DNA of 64,000 bases. Origin: Elysia chlorotica. Lineage: Eukaryota; Mollusca; Gastropoda; Plakobranchidae. The notes under the pieces were generated by a model. That model worked only from the letters and a program-made list of their open reading frames with translations. It was not told the DNA's origin and ran no database searches. This document shows, one piece after another, positions 52,482 through 64,000 of the stretch. The stretch is taken from contig RQTK01000003.1 of NCBI GenBank assembly GCA_003991915.1, positions 1,672,281 to 1,736,280 of the forward strand. The letters are read 5' to 3'. Numbering within the stretch: position 1 is the first letter of the stretch; each line of letters starts with the position of its first letter. The translations under genes and the position numbers were made by a program.

Positions 52482-55400
52482 GTGAGTACAATGTACCAAC
52501 ACATACATGACTGTGTATCCATTACTGGAGATTCAGGCAGGCTACTTATCGCATTTCCATCACTTAGCGCTCACAGAGTCTCATTATGCATAGACCAATT
52601 CATAGAAGTGAACTCTTTCGGATACAGTTATTATAGTGATCTACTTGTAAAGGTCTTTTTGTTTGTCCAGAATGGTATCAATAAAGCCATTTTTTATTTT
52701 TGCTCTATCTGCACAGCAACAAATTAAATTGCCTTAACCTAGCCAGATTGCTAAATGAAAGAGCTCACTTTTGCACTGATTGCAAAGATGTGTTTACTAT
52801 GCTGACCCAGCCTGTTATTTGGGTAAACAGGGGTGAGTGAGAGCTCACCCATCGCCAGCCCCCAGTTTAGCTCCAGATCATAAAGATACAAGGGGAGCTA
52901 AACTTGGCCCTACAGGTTTTCAAAGCTAAATATAGCACCAAGATCATCAGCAAGGGTTTAGGTAGCCGACTAAATTGGCCCCAGGTCAAATACCTGCTTG
53001 GAAAGACTGGGGGAGATATGGATATTTCTAAGGTGGAGTCGGGGACCCCTGGGTGGTCTGTTTTTGTTTTTTGTTTGTTTTGTTTCTTTATTTTTAAAAG
53101 ATGATGATGATACTTTTGGAGACTGAATGGCTAGCTTATTCTGGTTTTTAAAAAAAACAAGTTCGAGTTGGATGCCGAAAACTTGTTGCTGTTGTTGTTT
53201 GAAATAGGGTGCCGTATTTTTTTAATATCCTGATTTGAGGCATTTGTCTCGGTTTTATTAAAGAGCAGTGTGAGCTGTACACATTGAATTAATTATTTTG
53301 TTTCTCTTGTCAAGGGGTTTATTACTATTACTGGTGACACACTAATGATTATTACTCAGTGCAAAATCTGACAAAAATCTGCCATTTACTAAATATCCAA
53401 TCAGAATATTGTTGGAACTTGTCCCTGGCACTTTGTATTTTTAATAGACTCGCAGATTAGAAAACAAAAATCGCTAAAATGATTAAATTTAATTTAGTAA
53501 TTTAGCTTGTTAATCTAACATCTTCCCACGAGTAAGAAGCAAAACGGACTTGGGCGACACTTGATACAAATGGTACATTGTATTACCACAGACAATGGGT
53601 TTTAGCTACTTCACCCTCTCTGGTATTACAAAGAATTGCTTTGCCCACCGTCATTGGATTTATAAGGCTTTTGAAGGATCTGATTTTGTTGACGTTCAAT
53701 ATTGATCTTTTCTCCCAACAAGGACTTTTGAAGTTTCCGTAGGTGTTCGATGTATTGCTTACGGAGGTGCTTGACATTGTGCGCTGTGCTGTATATTTTA
53801 CCGTTTAGTACTTTGAATCGCTAATGAAAATGTAAACTGTACAGATTTCAACGGTTTCTGGTTGCTAAAATTTTCCGTAGTGCAAACTTATATTGGGATT
53901 TTTTTTAATTACATATACTATAACCGCATTTGCATCCTTTGAAGTCACGTAAAACGTGAAAACAAAAAGGCTCAACATGGTAAATAAAAACATTCTGGGG
54001 TGGAAAACAAGCCTCCTTTCATCACAGAAGAGACTAAATCAATAATAATTATGATCCAGTCATGATTGTTTTGCCAGGAAGATGTAAATATTGATCAGAC
54101 CAGTGATTCCGTTTATTCACCATTGCTCTCAATGCTCTAAGTCTTCTTTTTCCTCTTGGGGGCGCGGGAAGGTGTAATTTGGAAGGATTTGGGTAACGCA
54201 AAATGCACTTGGTTTTATACAGAAAGTTTACACAGCTGATACAAGGGACAAGATACGTGTAAACTTGAACGCTTCTTTATTTGATTTTGTCTCTTTCTTC
54301 TTTATCATTTTTAAAACTTGGAAAAAAAAAGATTAAGTGCAGGTATGATTAAATTTTACCCTTACAGTCTTACCATCTTTGCTTTTGCAATTGTTTTAGT
54401 TGATCTGGCGATAAGTCGTTATTGTTGTTGGTTCTCTTTTTGTCTTGTTTTGTTTATTGATTGTTTGCTGATTTTTTGTTTTGTTTGTTTGTTGTTGTTG
54501 TTTTTTTGAGGGGGGTGTTTTGTTTAGAGTTTCTGTTGCTACTGTTGTAAAGATAAAGTTATTTTACTATTATTTACTTTGTTTGTCCAAGCTCTCCTGT
54601 GATGCATTAAACCAACATCCACCTTGCGAATGTACTGCCTTTCTCACGCAGATCGCTAAGTCAATCAGTACCGTATGTGTGTTGCAAGTTTCTCACGCTT
54701 CTGGTCAACCTGCAGACCATCCGTCCCAGGTGTTGGCTTTCTTTATCTGTCCTGCAGCCGGTACATGTATTGTTGTATTGATACGGGTAGCGACATCTTA
54801 TCACAGGCTTACTGTTGGTTACATCACAGTGACCATCGTAGGTTTCATACAGATTATTTATGTCTCCTAAGTTTCACAAAAGAGATTATTTTCACCTTAA
54901 TGATCTCAGACCTTATTATAGCTCCAACAAGCTGGAAAAGATTTGGCGGGCGTCGACCACATTGGTAAAATCGTGTCTAATAAAACTGATGCTACCGCGT
55001 AGGCGTGGGTTTGGTGAAATGACCAATAATGCTTTTTTTTTATTCGGGTGTGGTGAGTTGGGGGCAAGGCGAGGAAGGGGGGGGGGGTCCAGATCTAAAA
55101 ATATTTTATTTATAACAAGCAGGTCTGTTGCATTTGAAGGATCGTTTTCGATTTGAAAGATTAGTGATGGCATGCATGAGCCGCATGTAATGAGCTGTCT
55201 TTAAATTTACCACACGTGTGTATTGCCCTTTGTTGTAAAATAATAAAATGATTTTTTTATTTTAAATCCTAAATGCTTAGCCATGCTTAATATAGTGAAG
55301 TACTGATCTTAATATTGTAAAAACGTTGAATCTTTGGGAAGAAATCTTTCGTCCTATTTTATCTTCTATGCAACTGTATTTTCTTGCGATCACGCTTTAC

Positions 55401-56258
55401 GACACAGAGAAAGATAAGCAACTGAACTGAACTTTAACAAAAAATCGATGATATTATAGAGGCAGCAATATTTAATGACGCCAATTTGTTCTGTAGTTTT
55501 ACACCCATCCATGTCCATCTGGTTTTATTGTTGTGTCCACCTCGAGACGTAGCCTACGGCCACTCTGCTTCTGTGTGGCGAGGATGACCACAATTCATTA
55601 CACGTCTAAGTGAAGACACCCTTCTCAATTCGCCTCGATCGTTCAAGCAGCCAATGGCTTACGAGACACAAAGTATGAAAAAAATTTTTTTTCGCATCTG
55701 TCGCCGTACTTTTAGGAGGAGACTTGCTTATATGAGGCAGTTGTAATAATTGTAAAAGTCCATAGGTTTCATGCTGTCTCTTTTGTTGACGTCTCAATTT
55801 CGACACTGACGCGTTGATGTCCGTAAGTCGATAGGATAATGGGCCATCATTTTCTTTTCTTATTAAGATTATACGACAATTTACACTAAACACGTACAAT
55901 TTGAAATTTAGCGTCGCGTTTTTTTTTACAGATGGTCTTACGTTTCCTTCCATTTAAAATAAGTTACATGTATATTGTGTAACTTAAGGATGCAACAGTC
56001 AATGTCATGGAAGTTTGATACAGTTTACCGGATGAATAAACCTTTTCTGTTTCTTTGTCACTTTTATTGCTAGAAAATTGCAGTGTCAATAATGACAGCC
56101 GTCGCGTAGGGTATAAGTGTGCAACAAATGGTTTGACTTAGAGTCCATAGTTGACTTGAACATAAGTGCATTAATTTTTTTCACTAAAATATTATTTATA
56201 TGGTCGCTATCTTCGAAAATTTCTCTCTACGATTGTGTCTCTCTCTGTATTTCTCTGT

Positions 56259-56263
<5 letters not shown>

Positions 56264-56323
<60 letters not shown>
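56264..56323. repeat. (CT)n microsatellite
   Basis: About 60 bases of CT with one CCC interruption, within a longer pyrimidine-rich patch starting near 56222. Confidence 0.94.
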
Positions 56324-56325
<2 letters not shown>

Positions 56326-57267
56326 TTCTATCTATGTATATATCCATATCTCATTTCTCTGTTTCCTTGTATTGTCAACTCCATTCTATCATAGCAAGAG
56401 AAAAGTTAACATGCTTGCTTACCGCCGAGAGTAAATTATCGTCCGAGCCGGTGAAACACCACTTTAATTAAGACCTATAAACAACATCTGAACAGAAAGG
56501 ACCATAGAACGCTAGCCTTTATCGCCTCGGGTAGGACGCCGAGTGAACGATCACTGACACGCTTGTTGAGAAGTTTCAGAATGTGGATTGGGGATCTCAT
56601 ACCCCGCCCTACCCCACAATGTACTCCTGATCAATTCAAACATCCCCTCTCTTCACTCTAACTCGTCCTTCCTACATACATTTGTAAATGAATCTAAGTT
56701 TTTCAAAATTCCTTGTTGAATGCTCTTGCCTAATCGTCTCTCCCATTTCTTGCACATTCGAGGAATATTGCATCGTATTTGGAGATTTAAACTAATCCCT
56801 CTCCGTCCCAAGGTGGTTATATGCGCTTACCAAGACCAACTTAAGCCATTGCCCATCGTCATCCGCCCGACTGGCTCGCTGACCTTGGAGTTTCCGATCT
56901 ACCCAGCTTGTCGGCGGGGATTTGGAGATATCCCATGTTACATCGTAGAGAGCCTTGGTCGCCAATGCGCTCGGCCAGGGATTCTGGGCGTCAGGCGTCA
57001 GGCCTAGAGCATACCCAGGAGGGAGTCCTTGTCTATTGTTGTCTGGCGGGGGCTCAGACTTTGAGGGGCATAAATCTAATGTGGTGTGTTTCGTGGAACT
57101 TGTGTGATGGAGATACACACAGGTAAAAGAAAAAAGAATTGAAAATATGGGAATGTGTACGTTTGTATAGAAAGATCAAATGCCATAATTCGCGATTTTT
57201 TTTAAATCGGAGACAGAAAGGTATGCCCTTTATGTTTGTGTTGTTGTTGTGGTTGTTATTGTTGCTG

Positions 57268-57418
57268 TTGTTCTTTTTCTTCTTCTTCTTCTTCTTCTTC
57301 TTCTTCTTCTTCTTCTTCTTCTTCTTCTTCTTCTTCTTCTTCTTCTTCTTCTTCTTCTTCTTCTTCTTCTTCTTCTTCTCCTCCTCCTCCTCCTCCTCCT
57401 CCTCCTCCTCTTCCTCCT
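57268..57418. repeat. (TTC)n passing into (CTC)n
   Basis: About 110 bases of TTC followed by about 30 bases of CTC. Poly-Phe, poly-Ser and poly-Leu translations here are repeat by-products. Confidence 0.97.
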
Positions 57419-60084
57419 TCTATTAGTTACAAAACTTATGATACAAAAAGTATATTAAGAGAAAAGGTGGAAAGTTGTTGGTCCGTCGACGGGCAAAGGG
57501 CGGTGCGATAGGAATAATAGCGGGAGAGGGAGAGGGTAACTGAAAAGCATGTGTTGACCAACCATTACGTGGCGGTGTTGACTGAAATCACTCACGGCTT
57601 CCTTAGAAACGTTTTGTGCCGGAGGCTGGCCGTTGCGTCGTCGCGCGGCTAGTCCGGTATACACTTACCCACCCCCTCCGCCCTCGCTCCCCTCCACTGG
57701 ACACCATTCTTATCCACCTTGATGTCACAGTTCACCTTCAGTGGGTCTTTTGTGCCGTTGTTAGGGCTAAGACCCCGACCTCCCCACCTCCCCATTTTCC
57801 GTCTAATCGAAGACTCCCATCGTTCACTTTGGTTTGTGCGTTACCCGTCGAGACGGTACATGGCGTAAACCTTGTGGTGGTCCAGGTTTGGTGGATAATT
57901 TTAGAACCAGGGTCAACGTTTAGCTATACAAAATGATAAGTGTGGAGCTACGTCGGTGATAATTTGACGTCAGTTTGTGGCTGTCGCGCAACGATCAAAA
58001 CGTAATTATCATTCGGTCACCAATCGCACGAGCTGTAGGTCCTATAGATGCCGGGGCGGAAGGTTTGAATGTTTTCTATAGAAAACGCTGTGTCGCCACG
58101 GTCTAGTTTCAATCTCTCGCAGTTCTCGGTGCGCTCACTGGGCGAGGATATGATACCCAAATTAAACAGAGTTGACGTAGCTTAGTTTTGCCGTAGCAAA
58201 AAGTGGTGTACATTCTTATTCCTTATGAGCTGAAATTTATTGACTCCTGTTAATCAAACCAGGGTTGGTGTTTTTTTCGAGGACTATTTTTGTGTTTCAT
58301 TTTTTGTTATTTCCTGATTTGCAGTTATAAGCAAAGTGGCCACATCTGAGACCGTGCAGTTTGAATTGTAGCTTAGATTCTTTTATTTATTTATTTACAA
58401 TAATTGTGTGTCTTCGGAGTATAGTGAATCAGAATATTAATTTTGCGTCAAAATGTGTTTATGACATTTGTTAATACTGCGACTATAATAACTTAGTCTA
58501 GTCCTCATTGCTTTCCCCTAAATACCTGATGCTGTCTGAATTTCACGTTGTTATACTCCATGAATTATGTTCACTTCTTAGTCACACACCTGTGTTAAAG
58601 TAATTGTGTAAGGCCAAATCGTCGATATAAACGAGTGTGTTAAAACTTCAAATCCAGACAGGTCTTTTTTATTTTATTTTATTTTTTTTATGTGAATATA
58701 GAGTTTTTATTTCGAACAAGTTAATTATAGCTTAGTAAGAAAGCAACTCGTCTGTATTGATAATAATGAAAAATATATTGGCCCAATGATGAAAGGGTTT
58801 TCTCAATAGTTATTGCTTTATTGAATGGACTTGACATTAAATAGTCAATTGATCATGTCATGTTTTTTACTATCTTTTTTCCTGTTTAAGGATTTACAGT
58901 AACATCTATAAATTTAGATAAATATAAGTGCATTTTACAGTGAGCTCAAAACCCTCTCTGTTGACAGCATTACCATTAGGTACACCATTCAAGGAGCATG
59001 GATTGTAAATGCTTTGATACATGTATAGATCCAGTGACCGTTCAACTATTTTGGATTTAAACACCATTCTGTGGAGTTAACTTCGCTTGTTGTGCGTTGA
59101 TTAAAACCATCAGCATGCTTCTTGTGCCATCCGCTCGCCAATTCCGCGACGCCCACCAGTTTCTCTCCATGGCCTGGTCGCCAACAGTACGCTGTCTCCC
59201 CAAGAGGAAGTCCCTCAGTAAGTTTGTACATTCTTCCTCGTCTATTGCAATAAATAGTCAGTCTTTGTGACACGAGGAAATATCCACGATGGCATCAGAT
59301 CATGGACATCCTGGTGGACAATTCCATGTTACACATTGCTTTTTTTTGTTTTAAGATATCTTCAGTAGTTCCAGAAATATAACAGAATCATTCTGTTAAA
59401 AAGTGTAATGAAACCCTAAAGGAGTCGGTTTTTAGGCTGTAAAACTACTTCACAAAGAAAGCTTTTTTGAAACGATTTTATAGATTTACAGTGTATTGAA
59501 AATTTGAAATAAACACACGGTTTAGTTAGCATTAGAAGTGAGAAAAATTAAACAATTTATTGGTTCATAATTACACAATTTCTTAATCATCATACAGAGG
59601 ATACAAAACTGTTCTTGTTATTATCTGACATATACTGCCTAATATTATTCGTTTTCAGTTGTGAGGGAAGTATAACGCATATACGGTTTTCAAACGTTTA
59701 CTTTGAGTCCATGATATATGCCATGTATAAAATATGGTATCCAAGATATCCGAAGCACATATAGATCGTTTTGAAAGTTAAGACTATCTATTCAAAATCT
59801 GTAGTGCGTTTGATAGTAAATTAAAACAATTGCAATTAATTTATGAAAGAGTTTTGGCGCTATTCGTTCAGTTGGTGTGTCTCTCTTGCTATTCAATAAT
59901 TATGCTGAATTTATTTATGAAGAAATGCAAAAACAATAGTAAAAATTTAATTCATAATGAGTTTATATGTTTCGACAAAACAAATAACAAACTGCTTGTT
60001 ATGTAGTTACCAAATTTGCATTCTCTTACCACCCCCTCTCCCATTCCGCTTGTTGTTGTTGTTTTATTGTTGTTGTTGTTGTAC

Positions 60085-60199
60085 TTGTTGTTGTTGTTCT
60101 TCTTCTTCTTCTTCTTTTTCCTCTTCTTTTTCTTCTTCTTCTTCTTCTTCTTCTTCTTCTTCTTCTTCTTCTTCTTCTTCTTCTTCTTTTTCTTCTTCT
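60085..60199. repeat. (GTT)n and (TTC)n microsatellite
   Basis: GTT units pass into TTC with a few TTTTTC interruptions. No gene signal. Confidence 0.95.
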
Positions 60200-62401
60200 C
60201 ATCCTCCTCTTTTCTCTTCTTTTGTTCTATTTCTTCGGCAGTATCTTTCTCGTTAAAACTATTTTAACTTAATTTGCACACACCAAGATACATGCTTATT
60301 TTCGGCTGTTTTGCACTCCCAATTCGGAAACTCTGAAACAAAAAATACCCCTTGCCGCGCTCACAAATGTCAGTACTTTCCCCCATTTGCTGTTATCTGA
60401 GTAAATATTGATTACACTGAACTGCTCGTGCCCCCCTGTTTTTTTCTCCTTTCTCTTTCCAAGTCCGTGCAGGTATGCGCCTCCCTTCTTACCTCCGAAA
60501 AGAGTAATTATAATGGCCTCGCATTCTGTCTATTTAAACAGCCTATTTATAGTTCACCTTAATGCACAACAAAAGTCACGTTAGTTGGGAATGTATGTTT
60601 ACTCGGACATCACATCCACCTCTCAAGAGTCAAAAATAAGTTAAACATTTCGTGTTATTTTATTCTCTTTATAACTTAAAATCACTCAAATTTTTTAAGT
60701 TTAAAGTTTAACATAAGTGAACAAAGCTGACTGACTCGCTCTATGAATCTCCTGGCTACGCACACCTAACCCTGGTGCAATTGTTTTATTAATTATTTGT
60801 ATTATGTAGTTTCAGTCATTTTTCCTTTTCTGGTCTATGTTAAGAATTGTGTCGGTAGAAAGGACCTCCCCTTTAAAGACTTCAATAATGCGTTTTAATA
60901 AAAAATGAATGTCAGTTTCAAGGGTGTCTTTAAATGCATCACTGCTGTACATTTTTAGCTTTTTGTGCTCATACTGTGTTTTAAAGCAAAAATTCTTTGA
61001 TAACCTTAGTCGGGTTGATAACAATTTCTATGGGATCATTGTATTTACTTGTTGCAATAAGAACCCTGTACGAACAACACACAGGTGTTAGACAATGTAA
61101 TGATATGGCAAGATACCAATAACAAAATCTGTAACTATCAGTAAGTTTTGGACTAAGATAATTGTGTTATGCTTGGAGTATCAGTTCACATGCACATAAT
61201 TACGCAACCCTATTCTTGAAGATGTCTAACCTTACTTGCAATCGTCTCAAGATGGAATTTCAAGATTGGAAATGTTTTACGTATTCATTTACAAATTTCC
61301 AACGATTTAAGGCGTCTTACGCAATCAATCATGAACTTTTTTTTTTATTTTCCCCAGATATAGTGAATACAAAATCTTTTTTAAAGCATGCAATTTGCTA
61401 CAAAAGTCTCTTGGGTGTTTTTGTTGCTGTTGTTGTTTGTGTGTTTTCTTTAATTTTCTTTAACAACTGCGGCCTCTTTCTTTGGTAGAATCAACTAACA
61501 ATGAAGTTTTACAGATGAATTTGTTCCGAGTCAGTTATCTTCAAAGTTTTGATCGCATGATAGGACTACGTTTTTAGTAATACCAAAGACATAAAATAAC
61601 ACGATTAATGACTTTGATAATACACTGTACCAATTTAGAGCCAATGCCGAGGCCGTGTGACGTCACAGTTTGCCTATCAATGTTGACCCAGTTCCCTAGA
61701 TGTTGTTGCAGGAGGAAAACTTAACCCTTTTACTCCCAAGTCCGAAACCCCCAATAGTTTAGCCACGTCTGTCTTTTAGGGACATGTTGATTGTGTTTCA
61801 TCAAAATTCTCTGAATGACTATTGCACAGTGGTATAAGTCTTTAAAAACTTTTCAAGACAGGTCCGCTGGCAGTATTCCCTATCACATTGGCTGTTCGGA
61901 AGCAAAGGGTTAATTTGGCCACAACCGACCTACAGGGCTACTGCCTGATCATTGTGTGGTGTCTTCGCGTGTACAATAAATTATGTCAAAGATAGATATT
62001 TGATACATCGCTCTCGTCAAGAAACTCAAGATCCTGTAAATTAATAACACCGATGCTCCAGTTTTTAAGCTCGCCATTAACTTGTCAGTTCTTTCTGGAA
62101 CACGTCCCAGATACTTCTGTTCAAACCGTACTAAACAGCATAGTTAGTTTGAATTTGATTTGTGGCGGAATCACTTAATCACGCATGTATCTTATTAGTG
62201 TACATTTTATTTTATTAGTTGTTTTCTTTTGGTTTTGGAAAGGACACAATATGCACTGAGCCACTGGCATAAAGTTCACTAAAATCCATGTTCTTTTGAA
62301 GAGTAGTTTCTGAAATTATCATTCACTAAAATAACACTGGAGTTACTTGGGCATTGGACACCAAATAACATCTCCATTGATGGTGAGGATTATTGTTGTT
62401 G

Positions 62402-62450
62402 TTCTTCTTCTTCTTCTTCTTTATTATTTTTTTTTAATTATTATTATTAC

Positions 62451-62517
<67 letters not shown>

Positions 62518-62530
62518 GTTGTTGTTATTA
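62402..62530. repeat. (TTC)n / (TTA)n / (GTT)n compound microsatellite
   Basis: Short TTC array, T run, about 80 bases of TTA and a short GTT tail. Confidence 0.95.
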
Positions 62531-64000
62531 TTATTGCCAACATTTTTGTTGTTGCTGCGGCTGTTATTGTGTTGTTGTAATAACACTTTTAAATTTTCAA
62601 CATTTTTTTAAAATTTGAACTTAAACGATACATAACAGGGCCTTAAGTTTGTATAGGTTTGAGTTCAATCCTTACAGTATGCGAAAATTATATCTTGTGT
62701 TACAGTCATCGAGATTGTTGCGTTTACTTTCTCATTCACATCATTTGTTTCTAACAACTAAACCCTTTACCTAAAATGTATGTAAACACGCCTATTCTCC
62801 ATCTCAAGCAAGCATATTATCTTCCGTCTGAAATCCGATGGTTTGTCTGTCGACTGTTATATCACTTTCAGACCATCTTACGTATCCTCAAGGTGTAGGT
62901 CATGATCGTTTTAGAAACAATTACTCCTTCTCAGATAGATATGTACTATTGTTCTTGGCGCGTTCTCCGAAGTGGCATTAAAGCTTGGTTTGTCTCTAAT
63001 GAAGTTCGTGTAATGCAATCCGGGTTGATTGCCTAACCACCAAGCAAGGAGTCTCTTATCTGATAAGGATCATTCATGATCGTCATTCCTACACTGGCTA
63101 TGTCTGGATGCACTGTTTGGGAGTCAGTGCTGTTTGTACTATAGTCATGTCTGTATTATTGTTTTGACTGGTTTGATAAGAGGTTCAGTATTACTTATGC
63201 TTTTCGTAGAGGTTTTATTCCTGCCATTTGTTTTCTTACTGATGTGTCGGTTGTTGTTCTAACTAGCTTATTAAAACACTAAACTGGCAATATTAGGGGA
63301 CACTAAATAAATTTTGGAGCTTTTTGTGCACGGAAATAGCTGGGACAAAGAAAAAAATAAGCGGCATTAGGTGAGTCCTGTGAATTGTAAAATTGAATTT
63401 TTAGCTATTGCTAAGTCATGATTTGCGATATTCCCTCGCATACCGATATCCTCTTTGATATAGTGAAATTGCATGTTTAACATTTTTTAATACACAAATG
63501 GTTGGATTGAAACTGTTCTTTCCTATAATGTTTGTGAGACTTTTGGCAGAACTACCAAAGGATGCACTAAAATATCAAGAAAAGAGGTTCGCGGAGAAAT
63601 CGGGACATAGTTTAGAGCTTACCGACCGTGACATAATCTGGTAATCCATTCATGCAAGCTTTATTCGCATTATTAGTACCTGGTAGGCTGTGGCATGATT
63701 TGATTTGTTACCTGGATAGAAAATGTCTGAGAGCGACTTAGCCGACTTGGAAATCAAAATAGAACAACCAGCATGCTGTAATGCTTCAGCTCAGGTAAGG
63801 TACGGAATGAAAACCAAAGAGTGAGTAGTTCTGGGTGAGTGCCAATTGCCCGCAGAGCAGGGCGACCTGTATTACCACCACATGGTGAACGCGAAGGGGT
63901 TAGATCTTTAGTGGTGAGTCTGCATGGGATCGGAAGGGGACTGACGGGGAAGGGCTAAGGGGAGGGGGGTCTCAAAAGTTGAGGTGCCACTTGCTAGTAA

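Larger units (their letters stand above)
52482..64000 (+). other. Downstream intron (at least 11.5 kb), no exon recognised
   Basis: No continuation in phase 1 with family similarity, and no RhoGAP motif, was visible. Contents are mainly AT-rich unique sequence plus microsatellites: (CT)n at 56264-56323, (TTC)n/(CTC)n at 57268-57418, (TTC)n at 60095-60199, (TTC)n and (TTA)n at 62402-62520. If the next exon lies beyond 64000, this is one of the longer introns of the gene. Confidence 0.6.

Noticed and set aside
57616-57936. 106-codon open frame in a GC-richer patch
   Set aside because: No conserved motif and no splice context consistent with the RhoGAP continuation.
59046-59273. 75-codon minus-strand frame of non-repetitive composition
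   Set aside because: No domain recognised and no neighbouring exon on that strand; insufficient to call a gene.

Overview
This is a eukaryotic, intron-dominated window. It is AT-rich, holds many (CT)n, (CTAT)n, (CAGA)n and trinucleotide microsatellites, and has short exons bounded by consensus GT-AG splice sites, tRNA-derived SINEs, a degraded non-LTR retrotransposon and an assembly gap of Ns. Repeat style and protein similarity suggest an invertebrate, probably a lophotrochozoan and plausibly a gastropod mollusc. That placement is inference.

One protein-coding gene is supported, on the + strand, running through most of the window. Nine exons (4116-4226, 7837-8421, 27120-27220, 40371-40482, 43178-43242, 43823-44014, 45780-45855, 46358-46447, 52412-52481) join without any break in reading frame (1402 nt, 467 codons plus one base). 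From exon 3 onward they encode a protein very like ARHGAP20 (RA-RhoGAP): an RRRSAPS-type basic motif, a PH domain with the family signature FVLGWPTTN, and a Ras-association (RA) domain ending YQLWVISGKEGSPYPLI. The first two exons encode the C-terminal end of a Dbl-homology (RhoGEF) domain followed by a long Asn/Ser-rich low-complexity segment. If all nine exons form one transcript, the protein would be DH-(Asn-rich linker)-PH-RA, with a RhoGAP domain expected beyond the right edge. That would join a Rho GEF module to a Rap-responsive Rho GAP. The gene is partial at both ends: no start codon, upstream DH exons, RhoGAP exons or stop were found.

Layout: 1-4115 upstream intron or flank; 4116-8421 DH exons; 8422-27119 an 18.7 kb intron with a 456-bp exact dispersed duplication, three local duplications and a 255-bp MITE; 27120-27220 basic-motif exon; 27221-40370 a 13.2 kb intron with a near-perfect hairpin, SINEs, the N gap and two fused antisense LINE fragments; 40371-46447 the compact PH/RA exon cluster; 46448-52411 an intron with a related SINE; 52412-52481 last RA exon; 52482-64000 intron with microsatellites only.

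No rRNA gene, functional tRNA gene, CRISPR array or second protein-coding gene could be supported. Proteins translated from low-complexity repeats (poly-Leu/Ser, poly-Arg/Glu, poly-Tyr and similar) are not genes.
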